Below the pieces are notes generated by a model. That model was not told the origin of the DNA, did no database searches, and saw only the letters and a list, made by a program, of their open reading frames with translations. From assembly GCA_023398335.1 (NCBI GenBank), contig JAEWSJ010000012.1, forward strand, positions 129,130 through 193,129: a stretch of 64,000 nucleotides of DNA. Reading direction: 5' to 3'. The translations under genes and the position numbers were made by a program. This DNA comes from Bacillota bacterium. Its GTDB lineage: Bacteria; Bacillota_I; Bacilli_A; RFN20; CAG-288. Below, one piece after another: positions 53,209-62,132 of this stretch (positions are counted from its first letter, which is position 1; the number at the start of each line of letters is the position of its first letter).

Positions 53209-54102
53209 ATGAATATATTTGCTAGTACAACAAAGCCTTTATTTGGTTTATTTACCACTGAAGGAACAAACTTACCAAACGGGTTTTATTTCTTCGGAAT
53301 GGAAGTAAGATTCTATGCGATATTTATTCTTGTTGGAGCGCTAACTGCGTTGTTTTTAGCTTCGTATCGCGCTCATAAAAAAGGTTATCCATGGGAAACA
53401 TACGACGTGGTATTTATTACCGCTTTTCCAGCGGGAATAATCGGTGCAAGAATTTGGTATGTCATTGCAGAATGGAATACTAAGTTTGGTCCTAATTTTA
53501 GTTCTGATCCATTCGCGATGTTTCGCACATGGGATGGTGGTCTTGCAATCCAAGGAGGGGTCATCGGTGGCATTCTTATTGGTGTCTTGATGGTTATGTG
53601 GAGAAGAAAAGGAATGTCAGTCTTTAAAGCGGCTGATTTTGCTGTTCCAACCATCTTAATTGCTCAAGCTATCGGTAGATGGGGAAACTTCATGAATGGT
53701 GAAGTTTATGGTCAATTTGTTACAACTGATGCTTGGAATTTCTTGCCAAGTTTCATAATTAATAATCTTCATACGGAAGGAGGACTAATCGGTGCTCCGT
53801 TATTCTTCGTTGAAGGACTTATTAATATCGGTGGTTATTTCTTTTTAACTCATGGTATTGATATGTTATTTGGCAAATTCTATGAAGATGGAGATGCAGT
53901 ATGCTGCTATTTCGTTTGGTATGGAGTAGTGCGTGCAGTTCTTGAACCACTACGTAATCCAAAATACATTATGGGCGGTGGTGAAAGCATGAAGTCTGTT
54001 TCAATGGCAATTGCCTTTGTTGTTGTTGGTCTTATCGCTCTTGTTGCAAACCATGTTATCCGTTATCAATTAAGAAAAAAGAAGCAAGAAACAATTAAGT
54101 AA
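53209..54102 (+). CDS. lgt: Prolipoprotein diacylglyceryl transferase
   Basis: The 297-residue integral membrane enzyme attaches diacylglycerol to the lipobox Cys of prolipoproteins. Family signature GRWGNFMNGE (about 158-167) carries the conserved Arg and Asn-Glu. About seven membrane segments are visible. It starts 3 bases after hprK. Its substrates in this window include the lipoproteins at 757, 6954, 28396 and 48402. Confidence 0.96.
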   Translation: MNIFASTTKPLFGLFTTEGTNLPNGFYFFGMEVRFYAIFILVGALTALFLASYRAHKKGYPWETYDVVFITAFPAGIIGARIWYVIAEWNTKFGPNFSSDPFAMFRTWDGGLAIQGGVIGGILIGVLMVMWRRKGMSVFKAADFAVPTILIAQAIGRWGNFMNGEVYGQFVTTDAWNFLPSFIINNLHTEGGLIGAPLFFVEGLINIGGYFFLTHGIDMLFGKFYEDGDAVCCYFVWYGVVRAVLEPLRNPKYIMGGGESMKSVSMAIAFVVVGLIALVANHVIRYQLRKKKQETIK

Positions 54103-54104
54103 GA

Positions 54105-54749
54105 ATGAAGAAATATAAAGCGATAATTTTCGATCTAGACGGAACAACCTTAAACACTGATTTATATGTTGTTGCTAACTACCTTCGATTGTTTTTAAAA
54201 TACGATGTAAAGCCAATTCCATCTTTAGATGAGTTTGTTTATTTTTCTGGACCACCACTTTTAGATACTTTAAGAAAATACTACCCGAATACCGATATTG
54301 ATGTCTTAAGAAAAGATTTTGTGGAGTGGGGCGAAAACAATGTTAATTCACTTTCGTCTTTGTATAAGGATGAAATAGAAGTCTTAACTAAACTAAAAGA
54401 AAAAGGATATAAACTAGGAATAGTTACTAATAAAGTTAGCAGCGCCACGGAAAAATGTTTAACTTATTTTGACATAAAGAAATATTTTGAGTCGATTATT
54501 ACCATCGATATGTGCGTTAATCCTAAACCTAACCCAGATGGTTTAAATAAGTGCTTAAAGGAATTAGGTATTAAGAAAGAAGACGCGATTTACATCGGAG
54601 ACAGCGTCGGCGATATGGAAACTGGAAAAAATGGTAAAATGGATATAGGGTTAGTAACGTGGTCTTTAAAAGAAGGTCAAGACGTGATTAAACCTGATTA
54701 TTATTTTTCAAGTTTTAAAGATATTGAAAGGAGTTTTATCGATGAATAA
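54105..54749 (+). CDS. ppaX: HAD-family phosphatase (PpaX/phosphoglycolate-phosphatase-like)
   Basis: The 214-residue protein has HAD motif I DLDGTTLNTD, motif II VTNK, a conserved Lys region (NPKPNPDGL) and motif III YIGDSVGDMETG. Its place between lgt and trxB matches ppaX of Firmicutes, a phosphatase for pyrophosphate released by HprK. A general phosphoglycolate-phosphatase-like activity is equally compatible with the sequence. It starts 2 bases after lgt, and its end overlaps the trxB start by 8 bases. Confidence 0.85.
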   Translation: MKKYKAIIFDLDGTTLNTDLYVVANYLRLFLKYDVKPIPSLDEFVYFSGPPLLDTLRKYYPNTDIDVLRKDFVEWGENNVNSLSSLYKDEIEVLTKLKEKGYKLGIVTNKVSSATEKCLTYFDIKKYFESIITIDMCVNPKPNPDGLNKCLKELGIKKEDAIYIGDSVGDMETGKNGKMDIGLVTWSLKEGQDVIKPDYYFSSFKDIERSFIDE

Positions 54750-55665
54750 CATGAATGATGTTGCTGTAATAGGTATGGGACCGGCTGGAATCAGTGCGGC
54801 GATATATTTGAAAAGATTCGGCTATGAGCCAATCTGTTTTGAAAGCAAAAAAGTTGGTGGAAAATTAAACGAAATAAAAGAGATAGAAAACTATCCAGGT
54901 TTTATTGGTGAAGGCAAAGATTTAGCTTTGCTACTTTCAAAACAAGTTGAACATTTTAATTTAAATGTAAAAAATGAGTTTGTTACTAAAATTGAAAGAG
55001 ATTACGACAATGGTACCTTCATCATTAAATCCGATTCAACTTCTTATAATTTTAAAGCGGTAGTAATTACTACCGGTATTAGAGAAAAGCCATTTGAAAT
55101 ACCTGGTTCTTCCTCCTATTCGAACAATGGTATATCCCGTTGTGCAACATGTGACGGACCTTTCTATCGTAATAAGACAGTTTCTTTAATCGGAACTTCA
55201 TCTTCCGCATATGAAGACGCAGCATATTTAGCTAATATTTGTGAAAAAGTATATTTGATCAATGATGGCAGCGAAGTTAAAGCCAATGAAGAACTTCAAA
55301 AAGAAATTGGTGAAAATTCTAAAATTGAAGTCTTATCACCATATAAAATTATTTCTTCCTCCGGCACTAATCATTTGGAAAAATTAGTTTTGAAGAATAA
55401 TGAAAACGGAAAAGAAAAGACAATTGATACTTCCGCCTTATTTATTCTTATTGGAGCAACTCCAATCACCGAATTTATCGACTATATGGATATTTTATCC
55501 CCACAAGGTTTTATCATCTCAAACGACAAAATGGAGACCAGTGTTAAAGGTGTTTTTGTTGCGGGAGATGCCCGAGTAACTCCACTTCGTCAAGTAGTAA
55601 CAGCAACCTCTGATGGTAGTTTAGCAGCTTTATCCGCTAAAAATTATCTTAAAGGACTTAAATAA
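54742..55665 (+). CDS. trxB: Thioredoxin reductase-like flavoprotein
   Basis: The protein has 307 residues from ATG 54742, chosen because GAAAGGAG lies upstream; the start is inside the end of ppaX. It has the FAD motif GMGPAGISAAIYL, the redox-active pair CATCDGPFYRN, a degenerate NADPH motif (GTSSSAYEDAAYLA instead of GxGxxA) and a C-terminal FAD motif (GVFVAGDAR). It reduces thioredoxin with NADPH. The altered GTSSSA motif could mean a changed electron donor, as in some ferredoxin- or NADH-linked homologues. It lies in the usual operon position before whiA. Confidence 0.9.
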   Translation: MNNMNDVAVIGMGPAGISAAIYLKRFGYEPICFESKKVGGKLNEIKEIENYPGFIGEGKDLALLLSKQVEHFNLNVKNEFVTKIERDYDNGTFIIKSDSTSYNFKAVVITTGIREKPFEIPGSSSYSNNGISRCATCDGPFYRNKTVSLIGTSSSAYEDAAYLANICEKVYLINDGSEVKANEELQKEIGENSKIEVLSPYKIISSSGTNHLEKLVLKNNENGKEKTIDTSALFILIGATPITEFIDYMDILSPQGFIISNDKMETSVKGVFVAGDARVTPLRQVVTATSDGSLAALSAKNYLKGLK

Positions 55666-55671
55666 TTAAGA

Positions 55672-56619
55672 ATGACTAAAGGAGCGGAATTAACTTTTTC
55701 AAAGCAGATAAAATCTGAACTAGCTTTATCTTCATATAACAACGAAGAGAAAAAAGGTGTTTTATCCGGCTTTATTCGTTATGGTGGTACGGTCTCGATT
55801 GGAAGAGGTCGTTCTTTAACCATGTCTTCTTCTTCCGCCTCTATCGCTAAACTTATTTTTAATTTTCTAAAAGATATCTATAATGTTAAGCCTCGTTTCA
55901 CATATGAAAAACAACTGAGATTAGGTAAGAATATTATTTATTATATTGTTGTAGAAGAAAAGGTCGATGATATTTTATTAGATCTAGAAATCATGAGCGG
56001 CTTTGAACATATTAAACTTCACAATATGTTGAAGAAAGAATACTTCCGTGGCTTTGTGGTTGGCACTTTCTTAGCGAGTGGTCAGATCTCCGATCCTTCG
56101 AAAGGACATTACTTCTGTGAAATGTGCTTTAACGAAGAAAATGATGCTCGCGCCGTCTTATCTAAACTTTCATCGTATAAAGGCAATGATGAGATGAGCT
56201 TTAAAGTTACAACTAGAAGAGAGAAGTACATCTTGTACTTAAAAAAGGGGGATCAAATCAGTATTTTCCTATCTTTTTTAGGTGCGGTATCGATGATGCT
56301 GGATTTTGAAAATCAACGTTTAACTAGAGACTTTTTTAACAACGAGAATCGTTTGACTATCTGTCTACAAGCAAACTATGGACGAACATTAAAAACCGGA
56401 GAAAAAAATCTTGAAGATATTGCCGTTATTGAAAATAAAATTGGTCCGGTATATTTCGACTCAAAAGTAAAAGAATTGGTTAATTTACGTAAGGAAAATA
56501 AAGATGCTTCATATCAGGAGTTAGCAGATATGTTGTGCTCCAAGGGAATACAGATTACTAAATCTGGGGTTGTCCATATTTTCAAGAAAATTTCCGATGA
56601 CGCCGCAAAACTAAAATAA
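55672..56619 (+). CDS. whiA: WhiA DNA-binding protein
   Basis: The 315-residue protein has the N-terminal LAGLIDADG-like fold (FSKQIKSELALSS, SGFIRYGG) and the C-terminal helix-turn-helix (SYQELADMLCSKGIQITKSGV). WhiA controls sporulation genes in Actinobacteria and influences cell division and chromosome segregation in Bacillus. It closes the hprK operon, 6 bases after trxB. Confidence 0.95.
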   Translation: MTKGAELTFSKQIKSELALSSYNNEEKKGVLSGFIRYGGTVSIGRGRSLTMSSSSASIAKLIFNFLKDIYNVKPRFTYEKQLRLGKNIIYYIVVEEKVDDILLDLEIMSGFEHIKLHNMLKKEYFRGFVVGTFLASGQISDPSKGHYFCEMCFNEENDARAVLSKLSSYKGNDEMSFKVTTRREKYILYLKKGDQISIFLSFLGAVSMMLDFENQRLTRDFFNNENRLTICLQANYGRTLKTGEKNLEDIAVIENKIGPVYFDSKVKELVNLRKENKDASYQELADMLCSKGIQITKSGVVHIFKKISDDAAKLK

Positions 56620-56740
56620 CAAATTATTAAAATGTTCAATTGCACGTTTTTTGCGCATTTTAACATATTCAATTATCATATAGCGCGATAGTACGCATGA
56701 ACATATTCACCATTCGCTTATAATGACTCACAAGTGAGAA

Positions 56741-56754
56741 TGTAAGCGTTTTCA
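56741..56754 (+). promoter_or_regulatory. Perfect cre-type site (CcpA box) upstream of gap
   Basis: TGTAAGCGTTTTCA matches the cre consensus TGWAANCGNTNWCA at every position. It lies 15 bp upstream of the -35 box of the gap promoter, a position typical for activation by CcpA. hprK is encoded 3.5 kb away. Control of glycolysis by carbon source is likely. Confidence 0.8.
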
Positions 56755-56768
56755 AATACTAATTGCAA

Positions 56769-56797
56769 TTGTCAACATTGGTTGCATATAATATAAT
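56769..56797 (+). promoter_or_regulatory. gap promoter
   Basis: TTGTCA (56769-56774), a 17-bp spacer and TATAAT (56792-56797) form a near-consensus sigma-A promoter 27 bases ahead of the gap start codon. A second TATAAT at 56719-56724, upstream of the cre site, could belong to another promoter. Confidence 0.8.
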
Positions 56798-56823
56798 AAG
56801 TATGTATATAAGGAGGACATAGA

Positions 56824-57873
56824 ATGTCTGTTAAAATTGCTATCAATGGTTTCGGCCGTATTGGTCGTTTAGCCTTCCGTCGTTGCGTCGAAGAAGGTAT
56901 GGAAGTCGTTGCAATCAACGATTTAGCTTCTGCTGATAATTTAGCATACTTACTCAAGTATGATTCAGCTCAAGGTACTTGGAATGCTGATAAGATCACT
57001 TTCAAGCCAGGTAATAAGGAAACCGGAGACTTAGGTTATATCGTCTTTGACGGTAGAGATATCAAAGTCTTAGGTCAAAAAGATCCAACCAAGTTAAATT
57101 GGAAAGATTATGGTGTTGATATCGTTCTTGAATGTACAGGTAGATTCAAGGGCTTAAATGATGCAAGAGTTCATATTGATTGTGGTGGTGCTAAAGGTGT
57201 TGTTATCTCTGCTCCATCCGATAAAGATACTCCAACATTTGTCTACGGTGTTAACTCCGATAAATTAACAAAAGATGAAATCGTTATTTCCGGTGCATCT
57301 TGTACAACAAACTGCTTAGCTCCAGTTTGTAAAGTATTAGAAGATAAATGGGGAATCCAAGGTGGATACATGACAACAGTTCATGCTTTCACAAATGACC
57401 AAGGTGGTCTTGATGTTGTTAAAGGCGACTTCCGTAGAGGTAGAGCTGCTTCCCAAAACATCGTTCCAACCTCAACTGGTGCTGCAAAGGCTATCAATCT
57501 TGTCTTACCATCCTTAAAGGGTAGATTACAAGGTGGAGCTATCCGTGTCCCAGTACTTGATGGTTCCTTAGTTGACTTATCTTTATTATTAAAGAAGCCA
57601 GCCACTGTTGAAGAAATCAATGCTGCCATGAAAGAAGCTTCCAAAGGCGAATTAAAGTGCGTCTTAGGTTATACTGAAGATCCAATCGTTTCACGTGATA
57701 TCATCGGTAGAACCGAAGGTTCAATCTTTGATGCAACTGGTACAGTTATTTTCACTGATCCAGAAGGTGCACAACACGTTAAGATTGTTTCCTGGTACGA
57801 TAACGAATATTCATATACATGTCAATTCGTTCGTTTAGCCAAACACTTTGCTGAAGTTCTCGGCGTTAAGTAA
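56824..57873 (+). CDS. gap: Glyceraldehyde-3-phosphate dehydrogenase
   Basis: The 349-residue enzyme has the N-terminal NAD motif INGFGRIGRLAFR, the active-site Cys in SGASCTTNCLAPV (about residue 160) and the C-terminal SWYDNEYSY. It converts glyceraldehyde-3-phosphate to 1,3-bisphosphoglycerate in glycolysis. A strong AAGGAGG site, a consensus promoter and a cre box precede it. It is separated from pgk by a terminator, so it can be expressed more highly than the downstream genes. It is slightly longer than the common 335 residues. Confidence 0.97.
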   Translation: MSVKIAINGFGRIGRLAFRRCVEEGMEVVAINDLASADNLAYLLKYDSAQGTWNADKITFKPGNKETGDLGYIVFDGRDIKVLGQKDPTKLNWKDYGVDIVLECTGRFKGLNDARVHIDCGGAKGVVISAPSDKDTPTFVYGVNSDKLTKDEIVISGASCTTNCLAPVCKVLEDKWGIQGGYMTTVHAFTNDQGGLDVVKGDFRRGRAASQNIVPTSTGAAKAINLVLPSLKGRLQGGAIRVPVLDGSLVDLSLLLKKPATVEEINAAMKEASKGELKCVLGYTEDPIVSRDIIGRTEGSIFDATGTVIFTDPEGAQHVKIVSWYDNEYSYTCQFVRLAKHFAEVLGVK

Positions 57874-57890
57874 TTAACTAAATAAATATG

Positions 57891-57927
57891 GCACCCGAGT
57901 AATTAATCATTATTCGGGTGCTTTTTT
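57891..57927 (+). terminator. Terminator between gap and pgk
   Basis: GCACCCGA (57891-57898) pairs with TCGGGTGC (57914-57921), followed by T6. pgk begins only 36 bases later with no obvious promoter, so this may be a partial terminator that sets the gap to pgk ratio. Confidence 0.85.
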
Positions 57928-57962
57928 CTAAATATATCATTAACAAAGGAGAAATTATTAAA

Positions 57963-59204
57963 ATGAAAAAACATGTTAAAGATTTAAATTGCGAAGGCAA
58001 AAGAGTAATTGTCAGAGTTGATTTCAACGTCCCACTTAAAGATGGTGCAATCAGAGATGATAATAGAATTGTTCAAGCTTTACCAACAATAAAAGAACTT
58101 ATTAACAAAGGTGCAAAAGTTATCCTTATGTCTCACCTTGGTAAAATTAGTTTCAAAGATGGCGATGAAAAACTTGCAGCTGATATGAAGAAGAATAATA
58201 TGGCTCCAGTTGCTAAGAGATTAGCTGAACTCTTAGGTCAAGAAGTCGTCTTCTGTCCTGCTACAAGAGGCGAAGAATTAAAGAATGCTGTTAATGCTTT
58301 AAAGAATGGTCAAGTTCTCTTAATGCAAAACACCAGATATGAAAAGGGCGAAACAAAGAACAATCCTGAATTAGCTCAAGAATGGGCTTCTTTAGGTGAT
58401 GCATTCGTTATGGATGCTTTCGGTTCTGCTCACCGTGCTCACTGTTCAACAGTTGGCGTTCCAGAAATTTTAAAGAATGAAGGAAAAGAAACTGCGATTG
58501 GTTATTTAATCGAAAAAGAAATCAATGGTTTAGGCCGTTGTGTCGATTGTAAGAAGAATGAACGTCCTTATATCGCTATTTTAGGCGGTGCAAAGATTTC
58601 TGATAAGATTCAAGTTATCGATTCATTATTAAAGAAATGCGATAAGGTTATTATCGGTGGTGGTATGTCATATACCTTCAAGTATGCTTTAGGCAAGAAG
58701 ATTGGTAAATCACTTTGTGAACCAGATCAAGCTGATTACGCTAAGAAGTGTCTTGAAAGTGGAAAGATTCTCTTACCAGTTGATACAGTTATTGCTAATG
58801 ACTTTTCAAATCCAACAGATATTAAGATGATCGACACTAATATGGATAGCAATCATCCAGGAATACCTGATGATTATGAAGGTTTAGATATCGGTGATCA
58901 AACAATCGAACTCTTCAAGAAAGAAATCTTAGGAGCTAAAACAATTTTCTGGAATGGACCAATGGGTGTTTTCGAAAATGAAAAGTTCCAAAAAGGTACA
59001 ATCGCTATTTGTGAAGCTTGCGCTGAAGCTACAAAGAACGGTGCTTTCTCAGTAATTGGTGGTGGAGATTCCGCTGCTGCTGCAAAACAATTTGGCTATG
59101 CTGAAAAGTTCTCCCACGTTTCTACCGGTGGTGGTGCTTCTCTCGAAATGATTCAATTCGATGGAAAATTACCTGGTATTGATGTAATAGAAGAAAGCAA
59201 GTAA
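57963..59204 (+). CDS. pgk: Phosphoglycerate kinase
   Basis: The protein has 413 residues from ATG 57963; AAAGGAG precedes it, and an upstream in-frame start lies inside the terminator hairpin. N-terminal RVIVRVDFNVPLKDG and the nucleotide-binding GGGDSAAAAKQFG are diagnostic. It makes ATP from 1,3-bisphosphoglycerate. tpiA follows one base after its stop, giving the common gap-pgk-tpiA order. Confidence 0.96.
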   Translation: MKKHVKDLNCEGKRVIVRVDFNVPLKDGAIRDDNRIVQALPTIKELINKGAKVILMSHLGKISFKDGDEKLAADMKKNNMAPVAKRLAELLGQEVVFCPATRGEELKNAVNALKNGQVLLMQNTRYEKGETKNNPELAQEWASLGDAFVMDAFGSAHRAHCSTVGVPEILKNEGKETAIGYLIEKEINGLGRCVDCKKNERPYIAILGGAKISDKIQVIDSLLKKCDKVIIGGGMSYTFKYALGKKIGKSLCEPDQADYAKKCLESGKILLPVDTVIANDFSNPTDIKMIDTNMDSNHPGIPDDYEGLDIGDQTIELFKKEILGAKTIFWNGPMGVFENEKFQKGTIAICEACAEATKNGAFSVIGGGDSAAAAKQFGYAEKFSHVSTGGGASLEMIQFDGKLPGIDVIEESK

Positions 59205-59205
59205 T

Positions 59206-59961
59206 ATGGCAAGAAAAAAAATATTAGTTGGTAACTGGAAGATGAATAACACCATTGCTGAAAGCAAGGTGTTCTGTGAAAAAGCCGCCCTTCTCGCTGC
59301 TTCTGCTAAAGAAAAAGGCGTTGAAGTTGGTGTTGCTCCTTCCTATCTTTCAATTCAATACGTTAAAGATCATGTAAACGGGATTGAAATATATGCTCAA
59401 GATTCTCATTTTAAGGATCATGGTGCTTATACTTCATGTGTATCCGTTCCAATGATTAAAGAACTTGGACTTGATGGAAGTATTATTGGTCACTCTGAAA
59501 GAAGAGCGTATCAAGCTGAAACAAGTGAAGTTTGTAACCTTAAAGTTAAAGCTTTAATCGCTGCAGGTATGAAAGCAATCTACTGCGTTGGAGAAACTGA
59601 AGCCGAATTTGATAAGGGAATTACAAAAGATGTAATTAAAGCCCAAGTTGAAGAAGGTTTAAAAGATGTTGCTCACGATGATTTAGATAAGATTGTTATT
59701 GCATACGAACCAGTTTGGGCTATTGGTACTGGTAAAAGTGCTTCTTCCGAAATTGCGGAAAATATTTGCAAATATATCCGTGATCTCTTAGGAGAACTCT
59801 ACTGTCCAAAATGTGCTGCTAAAGTTCAAATTATGTATGGTGGTTCAGTTAAACCAAATAACATTCATGAATATCTTTCTCAAGAAGATGTTGATGGTGC
59901 TTTAGTTGGTGGAGCTTCTTTAACCGCTGATTCATTTGCTGAATTAATCAAAAACATTTAA
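59206..59961 (+). CDS. tpiA: Triosephosphate isomerase
   Basis: The 251-residue TIM barrel has the N-terminal catalytic VGNWKMNNT (Lys), IIGHSERR (His) and the active-site VIAYEPVWAIGTG (Glu plus loop). It interconverts dihydroxyacetone phosphate and glyceraldehyde-3-phosphate. It starts one base after pgk and is followed by a terminator. Confidence 0.97.
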   Translation: MARKKILVGNWKMNNTIAESKVFCEKAALLAASAKEKGVEVGVAPSYLSIQYVKDHVNGIEIYAQDSHFKDHGAYTSCVSVPMIKELGLDGSIIGHSERRAYQAETSEVCNLKVKALIAAGMKAIYCVGETEAEFDKGITKDVIKAQVEEGLKDVAHDDLDKIVIAYEPVWAIGTGKSASSEIAENICKYIRDLLGELYCPKCAAKVQIMYGGSVKPNNIHEYLSQEDVDGALVGGASLTADSFAELIKNI

Positions 59962-59972
59962 GTAAACAAATT

Positions 59973-60004
59973 AAGCACTTAACGTTGAAGTTAGGTGCTT
60001 TTTT
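59973..60004. terminator. Terminator after tpiA
   Basis: AAGCACTTAAC (59973-59983) pairs with GTTAGGTGCTT (59990-60000) with one T-G pair, followed by a T-run to 60004. It may also serve the convergent gene that ends at 60011. Confidence 0.8.
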
Positions 60005-60010
60005 AGTTGG

Positions 60011-60694
60011 TTAGAATTCAGTATCGATCAATATATCTTTAGCTACTTTATTTTGGTAATCGATATAGTAACGTTTTTCATTATTTTCGTCGCTATAGAC
60101 ATTTACATAGTCTCCTACTTGTAAGGTGACAGGACTATATATATTAAAGCTCTTATATGTTTTACCATTCTTATCTTTACAAATTACTACCATTGGATGC
60201 ATATGACTAACTGAAATAGCTAAATTTAGTTTAACATCTATTACTTCACACTTGGTGGCGTGACCAGTTTCTTTTAATTTACTTAATCGTAAGATTCTAA
60301 TATTTACACCAAGTTCAATGGCAGAGACAAAAGTGAATATCGCTCCTATAGCCAACATGATGATTACGCCAATGTTCATGGAGTCAACGTAGAAAATCTT
60401 GTTTGGATCACCGTCGATTAAATATATCTTTATTACTTCTCCGACATACATTGAAGAATCGAAAGATCCAAGGTCTCTTTGATATTTGATTCCATTAACA
60501 AAATACTCGACAATAACTCTATCGGAAGAAGAACTGCTAGTATCGTAGATTATATTTATTATTGTTGCATCTAAAAGTGTTCCATTTGCAACAATGCTTC
60601 TCGTGTAAAAATAATATATAATTGCACCGATAATTAATCCAATACCAATTAAAAGGAAGATGATGGTTGTTGTAAGCACTGATTTTCTTGTCAT
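60011..60694 (-). CDS. DUF3592-like membrane protein
   Basis: The 227-residue protein has two membrane helices (about 9-30, FLLIGIGLIIGAIIYYFY, and about 106-130). Between and after them are two small beta domains of the DUF3592 kind (ATIINIIYDTSS...VIVEYFVNG...YVGEVIKIYLIDGDPNK, and a second copy with KSFNIYSPVTLQVGDYVNVY). No enzyme motif is visible. It is monocistronic and convergent with tpiA. Function unknown. Confidence 0.78.
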   Translation of the reverse strand: MTRKSVLTTTIIFLLIGIGLIIGAIIYYFYTRSIVANGTLLDATIINIIYDTSSSSSDRVIVEYFVNGIKYQRDLGSFDSSMYVGEVIKIYLIDGDPNKIFYVDSMNIGVIIMLAIGAIFTFVSAIELGVNIRILRLSKLKETGHATKCEVIDVKLNLAISVSHMHPMVVICKDKNGKTYKSFNIYSPVTLQVGDYVNVYSDENNEKRYYIDYQNKVAKDILIDTEF

Positions 60695-60911
60695 GATATG
60701 TTCCTCAGTTATATTTTTTCATCTAATTCTAACACAAATAACTTATAGTGTATTTTTGTTTAGAAAAAAGCATAACAAAAAAAGATACAAATTTAGTATT
60801 TATTAATCATTTTTATGGGATTTGTAAATCATAACCTTAAGTAAAGTTTAAAACTCTTGACTATTTTATTGTATAATATATATTGTTAGTAATCCAAAGG
60901 AGGAAACAAAA

Positions 60912-61625
60912 ATGGAGATTTATAGTAATCAACAAGTTGCAGAAGAATACAAAGATAGATCAGCGATTTTTTCTCTTGCTAAAGTCTATATGTATTTTGC
61001 CTTAGGTTTAGTCTTAACAGGACTTACCGCATTTGGCTTCCCTTATTTAATTAAGGCGTTGGGCTTAAGAATGGAAGATTATTATATTGCAATAACGGTT
61101 AGTGCTATTGTTTTATTACCATTATCATTAGCAGTATCGTTCTCAGGAATATTCTCAAGAAAGAACGCAATACTAATTACTACATTATATGTATTGTATT
61201 CGATAGTTATGGGATGCTTATTATCGTCTATTTTCTTAGTTTATGATATTCAAAGTATCTGGTACTCTTTATTTGTTACAGCGGGTGCTTTTGTAATCAT
61301 GTCGTTAATTGGCTTTATTACTAAAGGGAGAATGAACGGAGTAGCGACATTCTTAATCAGTGCTGCTATCACCTGTTTAGTCTTAACCATGGTTAATATC
61401 TTTATGCGTTCTGCAATGATATATTGGATTGTTTCATTCGTTATGTTATTCGTAGTGTTATTATTTGTCGCTATTGATACAAATAGAGTAAGAAGAATGG
61501 CAGAGACTAAAATGTTAAGTAATTCAAATATTCTTTCAGTATACTGTGCTTATTGCTTATATTCAGACTTTATTACTTTATTCATGTATGTATTGAGATT
61601 TATTGGAGTTGCCAAAAGGGACTAA
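60912..61625 (+). CDS. Bax inhibitor-1/YccA-family membrane protein
   Basis: The 237-residue protein has a short cytoplasmic N-terminus and seven membrane segments, ending in YSDFITLFMYVLRFIG, the usual C-terminal signature of BI-1 proteins. Bacterial members such as Bacillus YetJ are pH-sensitive calcium-leak channels; others interact with membrane proteases. AAAGGAGG precedes the ATG. TTGACT at 60856 with an AT-rich -10 region about 16 bases later is a plausible promoter. The next gene starts one base after its stop. Confidence 0.88.
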   Translation: MEIYSNQQVAEEYKDRSAIFSLAKVYMYFALGLVLTGLTAFGFPYLIKALGLRMEDYYIAITVSAIVLLPLSLAVSFSGIFSRKNAILITTLYVLYSIVMGCLLSSIFLVYDIQSIWYSLFVTAGAFVIMSLIGFITKGRMNGVATFLISAAITCLVLTMVNIFMRSAMIYWIVSFVMLFVVLLFVAIDTNRVRRMAETKMLSNSNILSVYCAYCLYSDFITLFMYVLRFIGVAKRD

Positions 61626-61626
61626 T

Positions 61627-62040
61627 ATGCTCAACGTTTTATTATTTTTAACTCCTAAAAAAGATGTTGCTTATTTAGAAAAAGATTTTACTATTCGTCA
61701 AGCACTAGAAAAAATGGAACATTACCGTTACACATCAATGCCAATTATTAATGATAACGGAAAATACATCGGTTCTTTATCTGAAGGTGATTTATTGTAT
61801 TATGTAAAAAACGAATATGATTTAAACCTAAAAGATGCGGAAGATACTCCAATTTTAAATATTCACAGACACAAAGATTATGAAACGATTTCCGCAGAAT
61901 GCGAATTGGCGGATGTATATGATAAAGCGATGAACCAAAACTTTATTCCAGTTGAAGATGATCGAAAACATTTCATTGGAATTATCACTCGTAAAAATAT
62001 TCTCAATTACTTTAAAGGTAAAGTAATAAAAGAAATTTAG
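61627..62040 (+). CDS. CBS-domain pair protein
   Basis: The protein has 137 residues from ATG 61627; an earlier in-frame start lies within the preceding gene. Two CBS motifs make up nearly all of it: DFTIRQALEKMEHYRYTSMP followed by DNGKYIGSLSEGDLLYY, then ETISAECELADVYDKAMNQ followed by DRKHFIGIITRKNIL. CBS pairs bind adenine nucleotides and act as sensors. It is co-transcribed with the BI-1 family gene and could regulate it, though stand-alone CBS proteins have many partners. Confidence 0.9.
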   Translation: MLNVLLFLTPKKDVAYLEKDFTIRQALEKMEHYRYTSMPIINDNGKYIGSLSEGDLLYYVKNEYDLNLKDAEDTPILNIHRHKDYETISAECELADVYDKAMNQNFIPVEDDRKHFIGIITRKNILNYFKGKVIKEI

Positions 62041-62050
62041 TTAAAACAAT

Positions 62051-62090
62051 AAAAGTATTTGCTCTTAAAATAAGTACAAATACTTTTTTT
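62051..62090 (+). terminator. Terminator after the CBS gene
   Basis: AAAAGTATTTG (62051-62061) pairs with CAAATACTTTT (62077-62087) and runs into a T-tract to 62090. Confidence 0.85.
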
Positions 62091-62132
62091 AAAAGTAGAT
62101 GTTTAATATAATTAATATAGGAGATAAGAAAT

